This document shows, in pieces, positions 1 to 7,333 of a stretch of DNA of 40,635 nucleotides. A program made the translations under genes and the position numbers. The stretch covers positions 1 through 40,635 of the IMG/VR virus record IMGVR_UViG_3300037141_000176; one strand, written 5' to 3'. The notes under the pieces were generated by a model, which was not told the DNA's origin, ran no database searches, and was given only the letters and a program-made list of their open reading frames with translations. Every line of letters starts with the position of its first letter. The first letter of the stretch is position 1. Source of the DNA: a virus.

Positions 1-83
1 TTAGGGGTTAAACTCTTCGGTTTAGGGGTATGTTTACCATTCTTTCCTTCAACAAATGACGCCACAGTACTTTTCTTAGCCAT
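1..83 (-). CDS. 5' part of 49-aa basic protein gene cut by the window edge
   Basis: The start codon lies at 81-83 on the minus strand, behind a good AAGGAG ribosome binding site. The reading frame runs off the left edge. It is the same gene as the complete copy at 40442-40591 and is duplicated only because of the terminal overlap, so it is not a second gene in the real molecule. Confidence 0.85.
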   Translation of the reverse strand, partial: MAKKSTVASFVEGKNGKHTPKPKSLTP

Positions 84-127
84 AAAAAACTCCTTTGTTT
101 TTTTATCTTTTTCGCAGTATGATGAAT
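1..127. repeat. Left copy of 127-bp terminal direct repeat
   Basis: These bases are identical to the last 127 bases of the window. The repeat contains the 5' half of a minus-strand gene and its ribosome binding site, so the gene is whole only at the right end. An exact repeat of 127 bases equals a common largest assembly k-mer, so it most likely marks closure of a circular or circularly permuted molecule rather than physical terminal repeats. Confidence 0.95.
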
Positions 128-131
128 TTTT

Positions 132-144
132 GTAAAGACTTTAC
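132..144 (+). promoter_or_regulatory. GTAAAG/CTTTAC palindrome in a 5' leader
   Basis: GTAAAG-A-CTTTAC lies 24 bases before the start at 156. GTAAAG recurs at a similar place before the genes at 2373, 14609, 18768 and 28868, so it may be part of a phage promoter or leader element. The recurrence is seen; the function is inferred. Confidence 0.35.
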
Positions 145-155
145 TTGGAAAACTC

Positions 156-605
156 ATGACACTATATCCAAACACTCAAGACCCGAACGATCCGTCATAC
201 CAATTCATTAACAAACAATCATATGACAAACACCCGGTTCAGAGAGACTCAAGCTTATCACATTTTACTATAAGACAGTTCACACCAGTTGCCATTACTA
301 ATACATTGCCTATAGTCGTTACTATCCCTAACCATGGCTTCATTAATGGCGAGGCAGTCCGGGCAACCAAGTTCATTACCATACCCTTTGCGCTGGCTAC
401 AGGGATGGAACAACTTAACAATCTGCTTTTCTATGTGCAACAAGCAACCACAAACACCTTTGAGCTCTATGATGTCAAAACACAACCGGTCGATGGTAGA
501 AGTTTCACACCCTACATCTCTGGTGGTCAATTCACCCTTACCGGACCACTTCTTCCGATAGTTAACCCTAGTCATTTTCCTCCACCAGGATATTTGCTTC
601 TGTAA
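156..605 (+). CDS. Virion-type protein with an FCCH-like beta domain
   Basis: 149 residues, preceded by a GGAAAA ribosome binding site. Residues about 45-128 follow a pattern shared with other virion proteins here: a beta segment with NHGF-x-x-G, then a segment ending NTFELYDV, then YISGGQF. The same pattern occurs in the products at 8288 and 11542, where the domain resembles the FCCH-type modules common in phage tail and decoration proteins. The N-terminal 40 residues are polar and may be an anchor. The C-terminus is proline-rich and short. Its 3' end overlaps the convergent gene at 568-933 by 38 bases. A structural or fibre-associated role is inferred from the shared domain only. Confidence 0.7.
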   Translation: MTLYPNTQDPNDPSYQFINKQSYDKHPVQRDSSLSHFTIRQFTPVAITNTLPIVVTIPNHGFINGEAVRATKFITIPFALATGMEQLNNLLFYVQQATTNTFELYDVKTQPVDGRSFTPYISGGQFTLTGPLLPIVNPSHFPPPGYLLL

Positions 606-933
606 GAAGTTTATCACGGCAAAGTTTAACGGCTATTTCATGGCCTTCATATGCTTCTTCTTCAGTACTATATCTTTCTTGATAACCAATTAAATCATCA
701 TCAGAACAAGAACAAGACAATCCTTCCGTTAAAAAAATCATTGTCTCAAATATCATAATTGGAGAATTTCTGAATATCATCATATTTAAACCTATCCAAA
801 CAGTACTAACAAAATACTTACCAACATATTCTTGTTTAAGTATTTTGTAATCATGATCATAACATTTTCTTGCATACTCCATCATTTCCATAGGATTTCC
901 CTGACGGTCAAAATACATCGGTTTGCTTATCAT
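568..933 (-). CDS. Conserved phage protein of unknown function (VSTVW/IFETM type)
   Basis: 121 residues. The spaced motifs MYFDRQGNPM, VSTVWIGLN, IFETMIF and ERYSTEEEAYEGHE match a family of small proteins found in very many phages, whose function is not known. It is the last gene of the minus-strand block that starts at 2273. Its start overlaps the ends of short upstream frames by ATGA, suggesting coupling. Its 3' end is convergent with, and overlaps, the virion-type gene at 156-605. The family match is from memory of the motif pattern; no function is claimed. Confidence 0.75.
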   Translation of the reverse strand: MISKPMYFDRQGNPMEMMEYARKCYDHDYKILKQEYVGKYFVSTVWIGLNMMIFRNSPIMIFETMIFLTEGLSCSCSDDDLIGYQERYSTEEEAYEGHEIAVKLCRDKLLTEANILVEEND

Positions 934-1010
934 AATATAACTCTTATCGGCTTATTCACAGGTTTATAATATTCGTTCATTATCAAGATCATATCGCATT
1001 TTCCCATCTA

Positions 1011-1190
1011 TTACCATCCATGTGCGCGTTCTAGTATGAGTATGTGCTTCCGGTTAGAACTTAAGGATGCTACAGAAACATTATGCACCACAGCAACACT
1101 AATAGGAGTACTTGGAGGAACATTAATAGGCTTAATATAGTTGAGTATGGCTTGACAAGGAGCGCAGAAACAACTATTCCAACAAGACAT
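1011..1190 (-). CDS. Possible 59-aa protein, unrecognised; frame may be broken
   Basis: An uninterrupted minus-strand frame starts MSCWNSCFCAPCQAI and ends LERAHGW. The N-terminus has four cysteines in 12 residues. It fills the gap between the genes at 1210 and 933 in the same direction. The ribosome binding site is weak. Just before its stop another frame reads HTHTRTRTWMVIDGKMRYD, which looks coding-like and runs to about 975, so the true gene may be a frameshifted or recoded fusion. Only the open frame is certain. Confidence 0.4.
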   Translation of the reverse strand: MSCWNSCFCAPCQAILNYIKPINVPPSTPISVAVVHNVSVASLSSNRKHILILERAHGW

Positions 1191-1209
1191 AATAACTCAC
1201 ATATAACGA

Positions 1210-1458
1210 TCATTTATTTACATTATTCACTAATATCTTATGGATTACCTGAAGCAACATTCCCATGTTATCAGGAGGTACATGTACCCTTAAAAAACAT
1301 ATCAATGAAGAACATAGCGTATTCATCATAAGATCACATCCTTTCTCATCAGTACATTTAAATTTCTCTAGAAGCTCTTTGTAAATGCGAATACCTTCAT
1401 CTAAAGCGATTTTGTTTTCTTCTTCATTTACAGGAGCAAAAGCACGTCTGTCAGTCAT
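1210..1458 (-). CDS. Small hypothetical protein
   Basis: 82 residues, with AAGGAT ahead of the start. It overlaps the stop of the upstream gene (1455-1661) by four bases, typical of coupled phage genes. The sequence is mostly helical and charged in the first 45 residues (EEENKIALDEG, YKELLEKF), then contains several cysteines and a hydrophobic stretch. No family is recognised. An open frame on the opposite strand (1083-1331) is judged a shadow, because this frame has the better ribosome binding site and fits the operon. Confidence 0.65.
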   Translation of the reverse strand: MTDRRAFAPVNEEENKIALDEGIRIYKELLEKFKCTDEKGCDLMMNTLCSSLICFLRVHVPPDNMGMLLQVIHKILVNNVNK

Positions 1459-1661
1459 TTTCTATCCTTCAAATCTTTCATACCTTGAATTAATTGATCA
1501 AATGCTCCATCAGGATCTTTTTGCAAACGTGAAATATCTACAAGCTTAGAAGCTAAAACTGAACATATCACTCTACAACTATGAGTATTTATCACTTCAT
1601 GAAGTTCTTTATCCATTATTATGCAACGCATCTTGAATTCTTCTTCTTCACTCTTCATCAT
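1455..1661 (-). CDS. Small hypothetical protein
   Basis: 68 residues from an ATG at 1661 that follows GAGGA with suitable spacing. A longer frame from 1718 has no comparable signal and would extend further into the upstream gene. The product begins MMKSEEEEFKMRC and is helical and charged, with three cysteines. It overlaps the 3' end of the gene at 1648-2067 by 14 bases. No family is recognised. Confidence 0.6.
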   Translation of the reverse strand: MMKSEEEEFKMRCIIMDKELHEVINTHSCRVICSVLASKLVDISRLQKDPDGAFDQLIQGMKDLKDRK

Positions 1662-2067
1662 AGTCATCCTCAATAGTTCTATCATTATCAAAGTAATATT
1701 TAGTACGCTGTGGGTCAAATTCCTGCATCCATATCTTCACTGGAGATTTCTGATAATCATAAATCCAGTTGTAAATATCATTACATATATACTCAAACTT
1801 AGGCTTAAGGCTATTTCTTATCTCAAAGTCAAGTTGTTTTTTTATTTCATGAAAACATCTTTCTTTTGTGTTGTGAATACTAGAAAACACATCTTGGCGT
1901 AAATCATTATCTTTCAAGCATAGAGTTTCAATTTCTGCTTTTGCTTTATCTAAATAAGTAAGAATAGCTATCTCTTCCGAACCAAACTCAACTTGTTCAG
2001 GTTCATAACATGTTATTATAAACTGAAGGATACCATCCACTTCTTTTCTTTCTACTGCAATCTTCAT
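1648..2067 (-). CDS. Hypothetical acidic helical protein
   Basis: 139 residues, with an AAAGGAAAG ribosome binding site. The product is rich in Glu, Asp, Lys and Ile and appears helical throughout, ending in a very acidic tail (TIEDDYDEE). There is no membrane segment or signal peptide. Its first base overlaps the end of the membrane-protein gene at 2067-2273, so it is second in the minus-strand operon. No family is recognised. Confidence 0.65.
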   Translation of the reverse strand: MKIAVERKEVDGILQFIITCYEPEQVEFGSEEIAILTYLDKAKAEIETLCLKDNDLRQDVFSSIHNTKERCFHEIKKQLDFEIRNSLKPKFEYICNDIYNWIYDYQKSPVKIWMQEFDPQRTKYYFDNDRTIEDDYDEE

Positions 2068-2273
2068 TATTTTCTTTCCTTTATTAAGTCACAAAACATT
2101 TGATAAAGCTGATCAATTCTTGACGCATGACCATCAATTCTTGTCACAATACTTTTTATCTCAGCATCATGTTTTGAAGTTACCCAAACCATAAGAGTTA
2201 TCATAGCTGCTGCAATTGCTATATTCACCCCTAAGATAGTACCAATTATTGTCCAGACTTGTATCCATTCCAT
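2067..2273 (-). CDS. Small one-helix membrane protein, holin-like candidate
   Basis: 68 residues. It begins MEWIQVWT, has one strong hydrophobic segment at about residues 6-31 (GTILGVNIAIAAAMITLMVW), and then a charged, heptad-like C-terminus ending LIKERK. GAGAGG precedes the start. The product at 18444-18608 has the same plan (MDWTQVLT, one helix, charged tail), so the two look like paralogues. Both sit alone or first on the strand opposite the late genes. The layout would suit a holin or another inner-membrane accessory protein, but no catalytic or family motif proves this. Confidence 0.65.
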   Translation of the reverse strand: MEWIQVWTIIGTILGVNIAIAAAMITLMVWVTSKHDAEIKSIVTRIDGHASRIDQLYQMFCDLIKERK

Positions 2274-2372
2274 ATTTTACCTCTCTTTTTTGCTTAAAAA
2301 CTAGCAAAGCTTTGTTTATATGGCAATAAGAAAATACTGTAAAGTAAAATATTTATTTGATAAACAAAGACT
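2274..2372. promoter_or_regulatory. Divergent intergenic region before large terminase
   Basis: 99 bases lie between the minus-strand membrane gene and the terminase. It holds a perfect 10-bp palindrome CAAAGCTTTG at 2305-2314 and the string CTGTAAAGTAAAAT at 2338-2351, which resembles the leaders before 3907 and 18768. It probably contains divergent promoters. No strong -35/-10 pair is evident, so the exact sites are unknown. Confidence 0.45.
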
Positions 2373-3866
2373 ATGACAACATTAATTGACGAAAGACTGC
2401 AAATTCTTGGCAATCAAGAATGGAGACTCAGAAATCTCTACAAAATAAAAGATAAGCAAGGCTACGTAGTAAACTTTGAGCCAAATTGGGCACAAATGTC
2501 TCTAGCAAAACCTCATTATCTTAACATCATACTCAAAGCAAGACAGCTTGGCATTACCACATATCATGCCATACTCTTTCTAGATACCTGCTTATTTAAT
2601 CATAACGTTAATGCCGCTATTGTTGCCGACAGCAAACCAGTTTCAAAAGAAATATTTATAGATAAGGTTAAATTCGCATATGACAACTTGCCTCAGTTCG
2701 TGCGAGATATGTGTCCAGCGTATAGGGATAACATTAATGAAATGCGTTTTGCTAACGGGTCAGTATTTAGGGTTGCTACGTCGCTTCGGGGAGGGACATT
2801 ACAGCTTTTACATATCACTGAATTCGCAAAGATCTGTCAGGAAAATCCCAGCAAAGCGAATGAAATTGTCTCAGGAGCGCTTAATGCTGTTCAAGCTGGA
2901 CAATTTGTTTGCATTGAATCTACCGCAAGGGGAAGGGAAGGTCATTTCTATAACTTATGCAGACAAGCCCAGGCATTACAAGATTCTCAAGCTGAATTAG
3001 GAAAGTTAGATTGGAAGCTTTGGTTCTTCCCTTGGTGGGGTGAAAAGACAGAATATGTCGCAGATTCAAAAAATGTCTTGATAAGTAAAGACATGGAGAA
3101 GTATTTTGCTGAATTAGAAAGTAAAGGAATTATTTTAACTAAAGAGCAAAAGGCCTGGTACATTAAAAAAATGGCTACTCAAGGCGAATACATGAAACGA
3201 GAATATCCTTCTACGCCGGAAGAAGCATTCGAATCAGCTAATGAAGGCTTTTACTTCGCTAAACAAATAACAAACGCCAGACATGAGAAGCGCATTTGCC
3301 ATCTACCTTATGATGAAAACGCTAAAACATACAGTTCTTGGGATATCGGTATAGGAGACTCTTGTGCGATTTGGATATGGCAACTTGTTGGAAAAGAAAT
3401 CCACTGCATCGACTACTACGAAAACGCGGACGAAGCGTTGGCGCACTATGTTAAATGGCTTAAAACAAAGCCTTATATATTTGAAAAACACTTTCTACCT
3501 CATGATGCTGCTGCGCGCGAAAAGGGATCTGGTAAATCATTTGCAGATATCGCCAGAGAGCAAGGACTTAAAGTCGACATCTTGCCAAGACAATCCAACG
3601 AAGCCTTTGGCATCGAGTGTCTTCGTAACACGCTTCCCAGATTCTTTTTCGACTACAGCAAATGCGAAAAAGGACTTAAAACAATAGAGAACTTCCGTAA
3701 AGAATGGAATGAAAAGCTCGGTTGCTACAGAGAAAGATCTTACCATGACTGGGCCTCACACGGAGCTAAGGCGCTTATTTATGGAGCTGAAGCCATACAA
3801 AGACTAACCGGTGGTAATGGCATGTCAGCAGAAGAGTGGAAGCGTATGAGAAAAGATTGGCTATAA
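2373..3866 (+). CDS. Terminase large subunit (ATPase and nuclease)
   Basis: 497 residues, the usual size. In the family this motor pumps DNA into the prohead through the portal and cuts the concatemer. The Walker A-like stretch KARQLGIT is at residues 55-62, with the first position changed to the K-x-R-Q-x-G form seen in many phage terminases. A Walker B/C-like LLHITEFAKI lies near residue 145. The C-terminal RNase H-like nuclease shows WDIGIGDSCAIW near 322, HFLPHDAA near 373 and HDWASHGAKAL near 463, supplying the expected acidic residues. It is followed by the portal gene. The ribosome binding site is weak. The small-subunit candidate is at 36261, not adjacent. Confidence 0.92.
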   Translation: MTTLIDERLQILGNQEWRLRNLYKIKDKQGYVVNFEPNWAQMSLAKPHYLNIILKARQLGITTYHAILFLDTCLFNHNVNAAIVADSKPVSKEIFIDKVKFAYDNLPQFVRDMCPAYRDNINEMRFANGSVFRVATSLRGGTLQLLHITEFAKICQENPSKANEIVSGALNAVQAGQFVCIESTARGREGHFYNLCRQAQALQDSQAELGKLDWKLWFFPWWGEKTEYVADSKNVLISKDMEKYFAELESKGIILTKEQKAWYIKKMATQGEYMKREYPSTPEEAFESANEGFYFAKQITNARHEKRICHLPYDENAKTYSSWDIGIGDSCAIWIWQLVGKEIHCIDYYENADEALAHYVKWLKTKPYIFEKHFLPHDAAAREKGSGKSFADIAREQGLKVDILPRQSNEAFGIECLRNTLPRFFFDYSKCEKGLKTIENFRKEWNEKLGCYRERSYHDWASHGAKALIYGAEAIQRLTGGNGMSAEEWKRMRKDWL

Positions 3867-3906
3867 AAAATTTTGCCCAAACTATCAAGTAATTATTTGA
3901 GATAAA

Positions 3907-5949
3907 ATGACATATACTCCAATGCAAGCCGATGGTTCAAGCGCATTAACACCTGATCACAATAGTAAAGTATTCAAATGGCAGCAATTTTTCTATGATG
4001 CATACAGAACTTGGGGAACATACTACGCGCAGGCATATCGCGATCTTAGAGCATATGCAGGTGATAACTGGACAGTATTGGAGAGGACAAAGCTTGAAAG
4101 ACAGAATCGTATGGTTTTGGAACTTAACAAAATCAGAAGGGTGGTCAACCTGTATTCAGGTTATGAAAGGGAAAATCGTACACAGACAGTTACGGCGGCA
4201 GTGGAGGGTTCCAACGATATTACAGCGGATCTCTTCTCTAGCGTTATGTATTATGTCTACGAAAAAGGAAATGCCGACTATGTCTTCTCAGAAGCATTTG
4301 AACATTCACTTAAGACAGGTTTGGCCATTGTCGGACTTTACATGGATTACTCAAAAGATAAGGTTAACGGGGATATCAAGTTTTACTGGAAACCTTTCAA
4401 TGCTCTTATGCTTGATCCTTACTTCACTAAAAGAGACTTATCTGACTGCGACCAAGCTTCAACAAGGGATCTTCTGTCAAAAGAAGCGGTCAAAGCAATG
4501 CTTCCCTGGATTGACGCCGAAGTTATCGATTCTATACCTACAGGTATCAGAGACAATAAATATCAATATCTCGGTATCTACAGACAATACAATTCAACTT
4601 ACATTGCTAGAAACCTAGTCACATATGACCAACATTGGGTAAGGATTAACAAAGAACAGAAATATCTAGTAGATGAAGAGTCAGGTGTTTCAGAAGAATG
4701 GTTCGGCACAAGAGCTGAAGAAAAAGCACTTAAAGAAACACTTCTTCATACACCTCAAGTTAAACTTATCCATTCAAGTAAGCGAAGTGTTGAACTTAAC
4801 ATCATTGTTGGTGGAAAGCTTCTATATAGCGGACCTGATCCTACTGGACTAGATAACTTTCCATTCATGCCGATATTACTTTATCACGAACCATTGATAG
4901 ATACATATGAACTCAAAATACAAGGGCTTGTCCGTTCTATCAGAGACGCTCAACGACAATACAATAGACGACATAGCCAGATCATTGACTTAATGGAATC
5001 GATTATCAACACAGGATGGATAACAAAGAATGGTGCAGTACTCGACCCAACAATGCTCATGCAAGCTGGTCAAGGTCGTCAGATTGTTGTTAATGACGGA
5101 TATGATGTCAATGCTGACGTTAGAGAGATTTCAGCTCCTAACATACCATCCGGTTACTTGCAATATCAAGATATTATCGACAAAAATATCATGGAAATCC
5201 CTGGGGCGTCAGATGAATTACTTGGATTATCCTCAACAGGAGATTCTCAAGTATCGGGAAAACTTGCTGAAGTTAGGTCTTCGAACGGTCTTAAAGGTAA
5301 CCGTGGTATTTTCGATAATCTTGAGCAAGCTAAGAAATATGTGGGTTCATTAGTTCTTGAATGTATACAGAAGCAATATACACCAGGAAAGATACGAAGA
5401 ATCACAAACCAAGAACCATCAGAAGAATTCTTCTCTGGGCAGTTTGAAGAATATGATTGCGTGATCAAACAAGCAGTTAAAACAGTTACCCAGCGTGAAG
5501 CTTATTACTATCAACTTCTTCAACTTGTTTCACTTGGAGCACCAATACCTTGGGAAGACATTCTTGAAGCAGCTCCTCTTCAAGGAAAAACCAAACTTCT
5601 CGAGAAGATGGCACAGCGCGCCGAACAAGAACAAGCACAGCAAGAGAAAGTGGCAGAGCAGGAAGAGATACAGAAAGAACTTGAGCTTGCACAGATCGAT
5701 ATGAGTACAGCTCTAGCACAAGAACGCAGAGCAAGAGTATTAGCAGACATTGGCCTAGCTAAAGAGAGAATATCAGAAGTAGAGCAAAACCACGCTAAAG
5801 CAGAACTCGATATGGCTAAAACTGCTGCTGAAACAAAAGATGTTGATCGTAAGAGAATCATTGATGTGATGAAGATCGCTTCTGAAATGCACATGCAACA
5901 TCAACAGAACATAAATGCGCAACTTAAAGAAGATGCAGCAAGAGTTTAA
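3907..5949 (+). CDS. Portal protein, P22-like
   Basis: 680 residues, close to the size of P22-type portals, which form the 12-subunit ring at one vertex for DNA entry and tail attachment. Supporting features are its place directly after the terminase, the N-terminal AYRDLRAYAGDNW followed by NRMVLELNKIRRVVN, the NRRHSQI helix near 360, and IMEIPGASDELLGLS near 430. Residues about 570-675 are a long Ala/Glu/Gln-rich coiled coil, like the barrel extension of P22 gp1. A leader string ATCAAGTAATTATTTGA lies just upstream. The start follows GAGATAA. Confidence 0.9.
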   Translation: MTYTPMQADGSSALTPDHNSKVFKWQQFFYDAYRTWGTYYAQAYRDLRAYAGDNWTVLERTKLERQNRMVLELNKIRRVVNLYSGYERENRTQTVTAAVEGSNDITADLFSSVMYYVYEKGNADYVFSEAFEHSLKTGLAIVGLYMDYSKDKVNGDIKFYWKPFNALMLDPYFTKRDLSDCDQASTRDLLSKEAVKAMLPWIDAEVIDSIPTGIRDNKYQYLGIYRQYNSTYIARNLVTYDQHWVRINKEQKYLVDEESGVSEEWFGTRAEEKALKETLLHTPQVKLIHSSKRSVELNIIVGGKLLYSGPDPTGLDNFPFMPILLYHEPLIDTYELKIQGLVRSIRDAQRQYNRRHSQIIDLMESIINTGWITKNGAVLDPTMLMQAGQGRQIVVNDGYDVNADVREISAPNIPSGYLQYQDIIDKNIMEIPGASDELLGLSSTGDSQVSGKLAEVRSSNGLKGNRGIFDNLEQAKKYVGSLVLECIQKQYTPGKIRRITNQEPSEEFFSGQFEEYDCVIKQAVKTVTQREAYYYQLLQLVSLGAPIPWEDILEAAPLQGKTKLLEKMAQRAEQEQAQQEKVAEQEEIQKELELAQIDMSTALAQERRARVLADIGLAKERISEVEQNHAKAELDMAKTAAETKDVDRKRIIDVMKIASEMHMQHQQNINAQLKEDAARV

Positions 5950-5969
5950 CCATAAACAAAGGAGTTTTT

Positions 5970-6236
5970 ATGGCAGCTAAAGGAACGGCTCATGCAAACA
6001 AAATGATGCCAAACATGCAAACATATGGTGGTCAGGAAAGTCCTGGTTATCATCCACCAACAGGAAACGCTGGAGCTAAAGCTCATGGAGAATATTCTAC
6101 TAAGAAGAATCCTCTATCAGTACCTAAAAAAGGTTCTAGTATTCCGGAAGGTTATGGAAATGCTGACCGCACAAAAGCAATGGCTAGCAAAGATGCACAA
6201 GCAATTAAAGAAAATCTTAGAGGCCAAGCATGTTAA
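5970..6236 (+). CDS. Small basic structural-region protein
   Basis: 88 residues, starting MAAKGTAHANKMMPN, low in hydrophobic residues, rich in Gly, Lys and Pro, and probably disordered. AAAGGAG precedes the start. The 5' end (AACAAAGGAGTTTTT, then ATGGC) is nearly identical to that of the 49-aa gene at 40591. It overlaps the next gene by seven bases. Its place between portal and scaffold suggests a virion or assembly role, but no family is recognised. Confidence 0.65.
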   Translation: MAAKGTAHANKMMPNMQTYGGQESPGYHPPTGNAGAKAHGEYSTKKNPLSVPKKGSSIPEGYGNADRTKAMASKDAQAIKENLRGQAC

Positions 6237-6598
6237 TAGTCCCTCAAGCTGTCCAGTTACGTAAACATATCGAGAAACGTGAAGGTTTAACCGCTCACTT
6301 TAATATTGAGATGGAGAAAATTATTAACACGAATTCTCATAAGGATAAGTACTGGATTCTTGGTAAGGCTAAAATTGAGAAGAGAGGTAATAAACGCATA
6401 GTTAGACCTTTCTTACAAGCATGTGATGAAAAGCCAGGTCTTATGAAAGAATCTTTCGTTTATGAAGTGGATAATAGACGAGGGGTAAAAACTCTACTAT
6501 GGGTAATGCACCCAGGAGATTTGTTAAGTTTTCCCACTTTAGGGAAGTCCATACGTGTCGCCGGCGCAACGGGCGGAACTATCTTGACGCCGAAGTAA
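6230..6598 (+). CDS. Hypothetical beta-rich phage protein in the head cluster
   Basis: 122 residues, starting within the end of the preceding gene. Short strands alternate with loops (KYWILGKAKIEKR, KESFVYEV, VKTLLWVMHPGDLLSFP) and end in a Gly-rich segment (RVAGATGGTILTPK). No catalytic motif, signal or membrane helix is seen. The head-gene context suggests an assembly or accessory protein. It is not assigned to a family. Confidence 0.6.
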   Translation: MLIVPQAVQLRKHIEKREGLTAHFNIEMEKIINTNSHKDKYWILGKAKIEKRGNKRIVRPFLQACDEKPGLMKESFVYEVDNRRGVKTLLWVMHPGDLLSFPTLGKSIRVAGATGGTILTPK

Positions 6599-6622
6599 CG
6601 GGCGAAAAAAACGGGAGTGTGT

Positions 6623-7279
6623 ATGACCGAAGAAGAACAAGACATTCAAGCAGCTGTCTCCGAGCAGCCTGATGTTGAGCAGCAAGAAACACAGCAAGGT
6701 GATCAGAAAATGGTTCCCCTTTCTGCAATGTTAGCAACAAGAAAAAAACTTCAAGAAGCTGATGCCAGAGCTAATTTAGCCGAAGCAAAAGCCCAACTCT
6801 ACCAAGAGAACTTGATGCGCGCCAATGAAGAAAGAGAACCTGATGAAAAGGAAGATCCCAACGCTCTCGTTGAGAAACACCTTCTCAAACAGACAACCGA
6901 TTCGACTAAGCGTGAGATTTTAGAAACGTTGTATCAAGACATGAATCCTGCTGCTGTTGCACAAATTAACAAATATTTAAAAGCAATTTTAGAAAAAAAG
7001 CCTTGGTTAGCTGCTTCTGTAGACACTGCTCTTAATCGCTGGTCACGTGCGAATGAAATCGTTAATGATTACCTTCATCTAGTGGAAGAAAAACCAGTAG
7101 TGAAGGCAGCACCTCCTACTTCGGACGGTAGGAAGATTATCCAAAACGCCCAAAAGCCTAGATCGCCGGTTGAAATCGGTAAATCTGCGCAGCCTGGCGG
7201 TATGGATTATCTTCGTAGCATTCAAGGTAAGAAAGAGTTCCGTGAATACAGATCAAAAGTTCTCCGAGGCGAAAGCTAG
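6623..7279 (+). CDS. Probable scaffolding protein
   Basis: 218 residues from the ATG at 6623, which follows GGGAG; an in-frame GTG lies six bases earlier. The product is acidic at the N-terminus (EEEQDIQAAVSEQPD), helical and Ala/Glu/Lys-rich in the middle with coiled-coil character at about 35-75, and basic at the C-terminus (YLRSIQGKKEFREYRSKVLRG). Placement directly before the major capsid protein, the helical composition and a basic C-terminal helix-like end are typical of scaffolds, which guide coat assembly and leave the head. No sequence family is recognised, so the call rests on context and composition. Confidence 0.7.
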   Translation: MTEEEQDIQAAVSEQPDVEQQETQQGDQKMVPLSAMLATRKKLQEADARANLAEAKAQLYQENLMRANEEREPDEKEDPNALVEKHLLKQTTDSTKREILETLYQDMNPAAVAQINKYLKAILEKKPWLAASVDTALNRWSRANEIVNDYLHLVEEKPVVKAAPPTSDGRKIIQNAQKPRSPVEIGKSAQPGGMDYLRSIQGKKEFREYRSKVLRGES

Positions 7280-7286
7280 AAGCAAA

Positions 7287-7333
7287 TTTTTTTTGCCTAT
7301 AGTGTCAAAACATTTTTTGACTAGGAGATAAAA
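7287..7333 (+). promoter_or_regulatory. Capsid gene leader with T8-G-CCTATAGT element
   Basis: The intergenic stretch has eight T followed by GCCTATAGTG (7287-7304), a T-run at 7313-7318 and the strong ribosome binding site TAGGAGATA before the capsid ATG. The same arrangement is found before the gene at 28868 (eight T, GTCTATCGTA, T-run, AGGA). This may be a phage-specific promoter or an mRNA leader giving high capsid expression. Confidence 0.4.

Noticed and set aside
1-127. Physical terminal repeats like those of T7
   Set aside because: Length matches an assembly k-mer, it cuts a gene, and no phage RNA polymerase/T7-type genes are present; kept only as an alternative.
1083-1331. Plus-strand 82-residue frame
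   Set aside because: It overlaps the better supported minus-strand genes at 1011-1458 and has no good ribosome binding site.
5486-5894. Minus-strand frames opposite the portal coiled coil
   Set aside because: They mirror the Ala/Glu/Gln-rich codons of the portal end and look like a shadow (Ser/Cys-rich).
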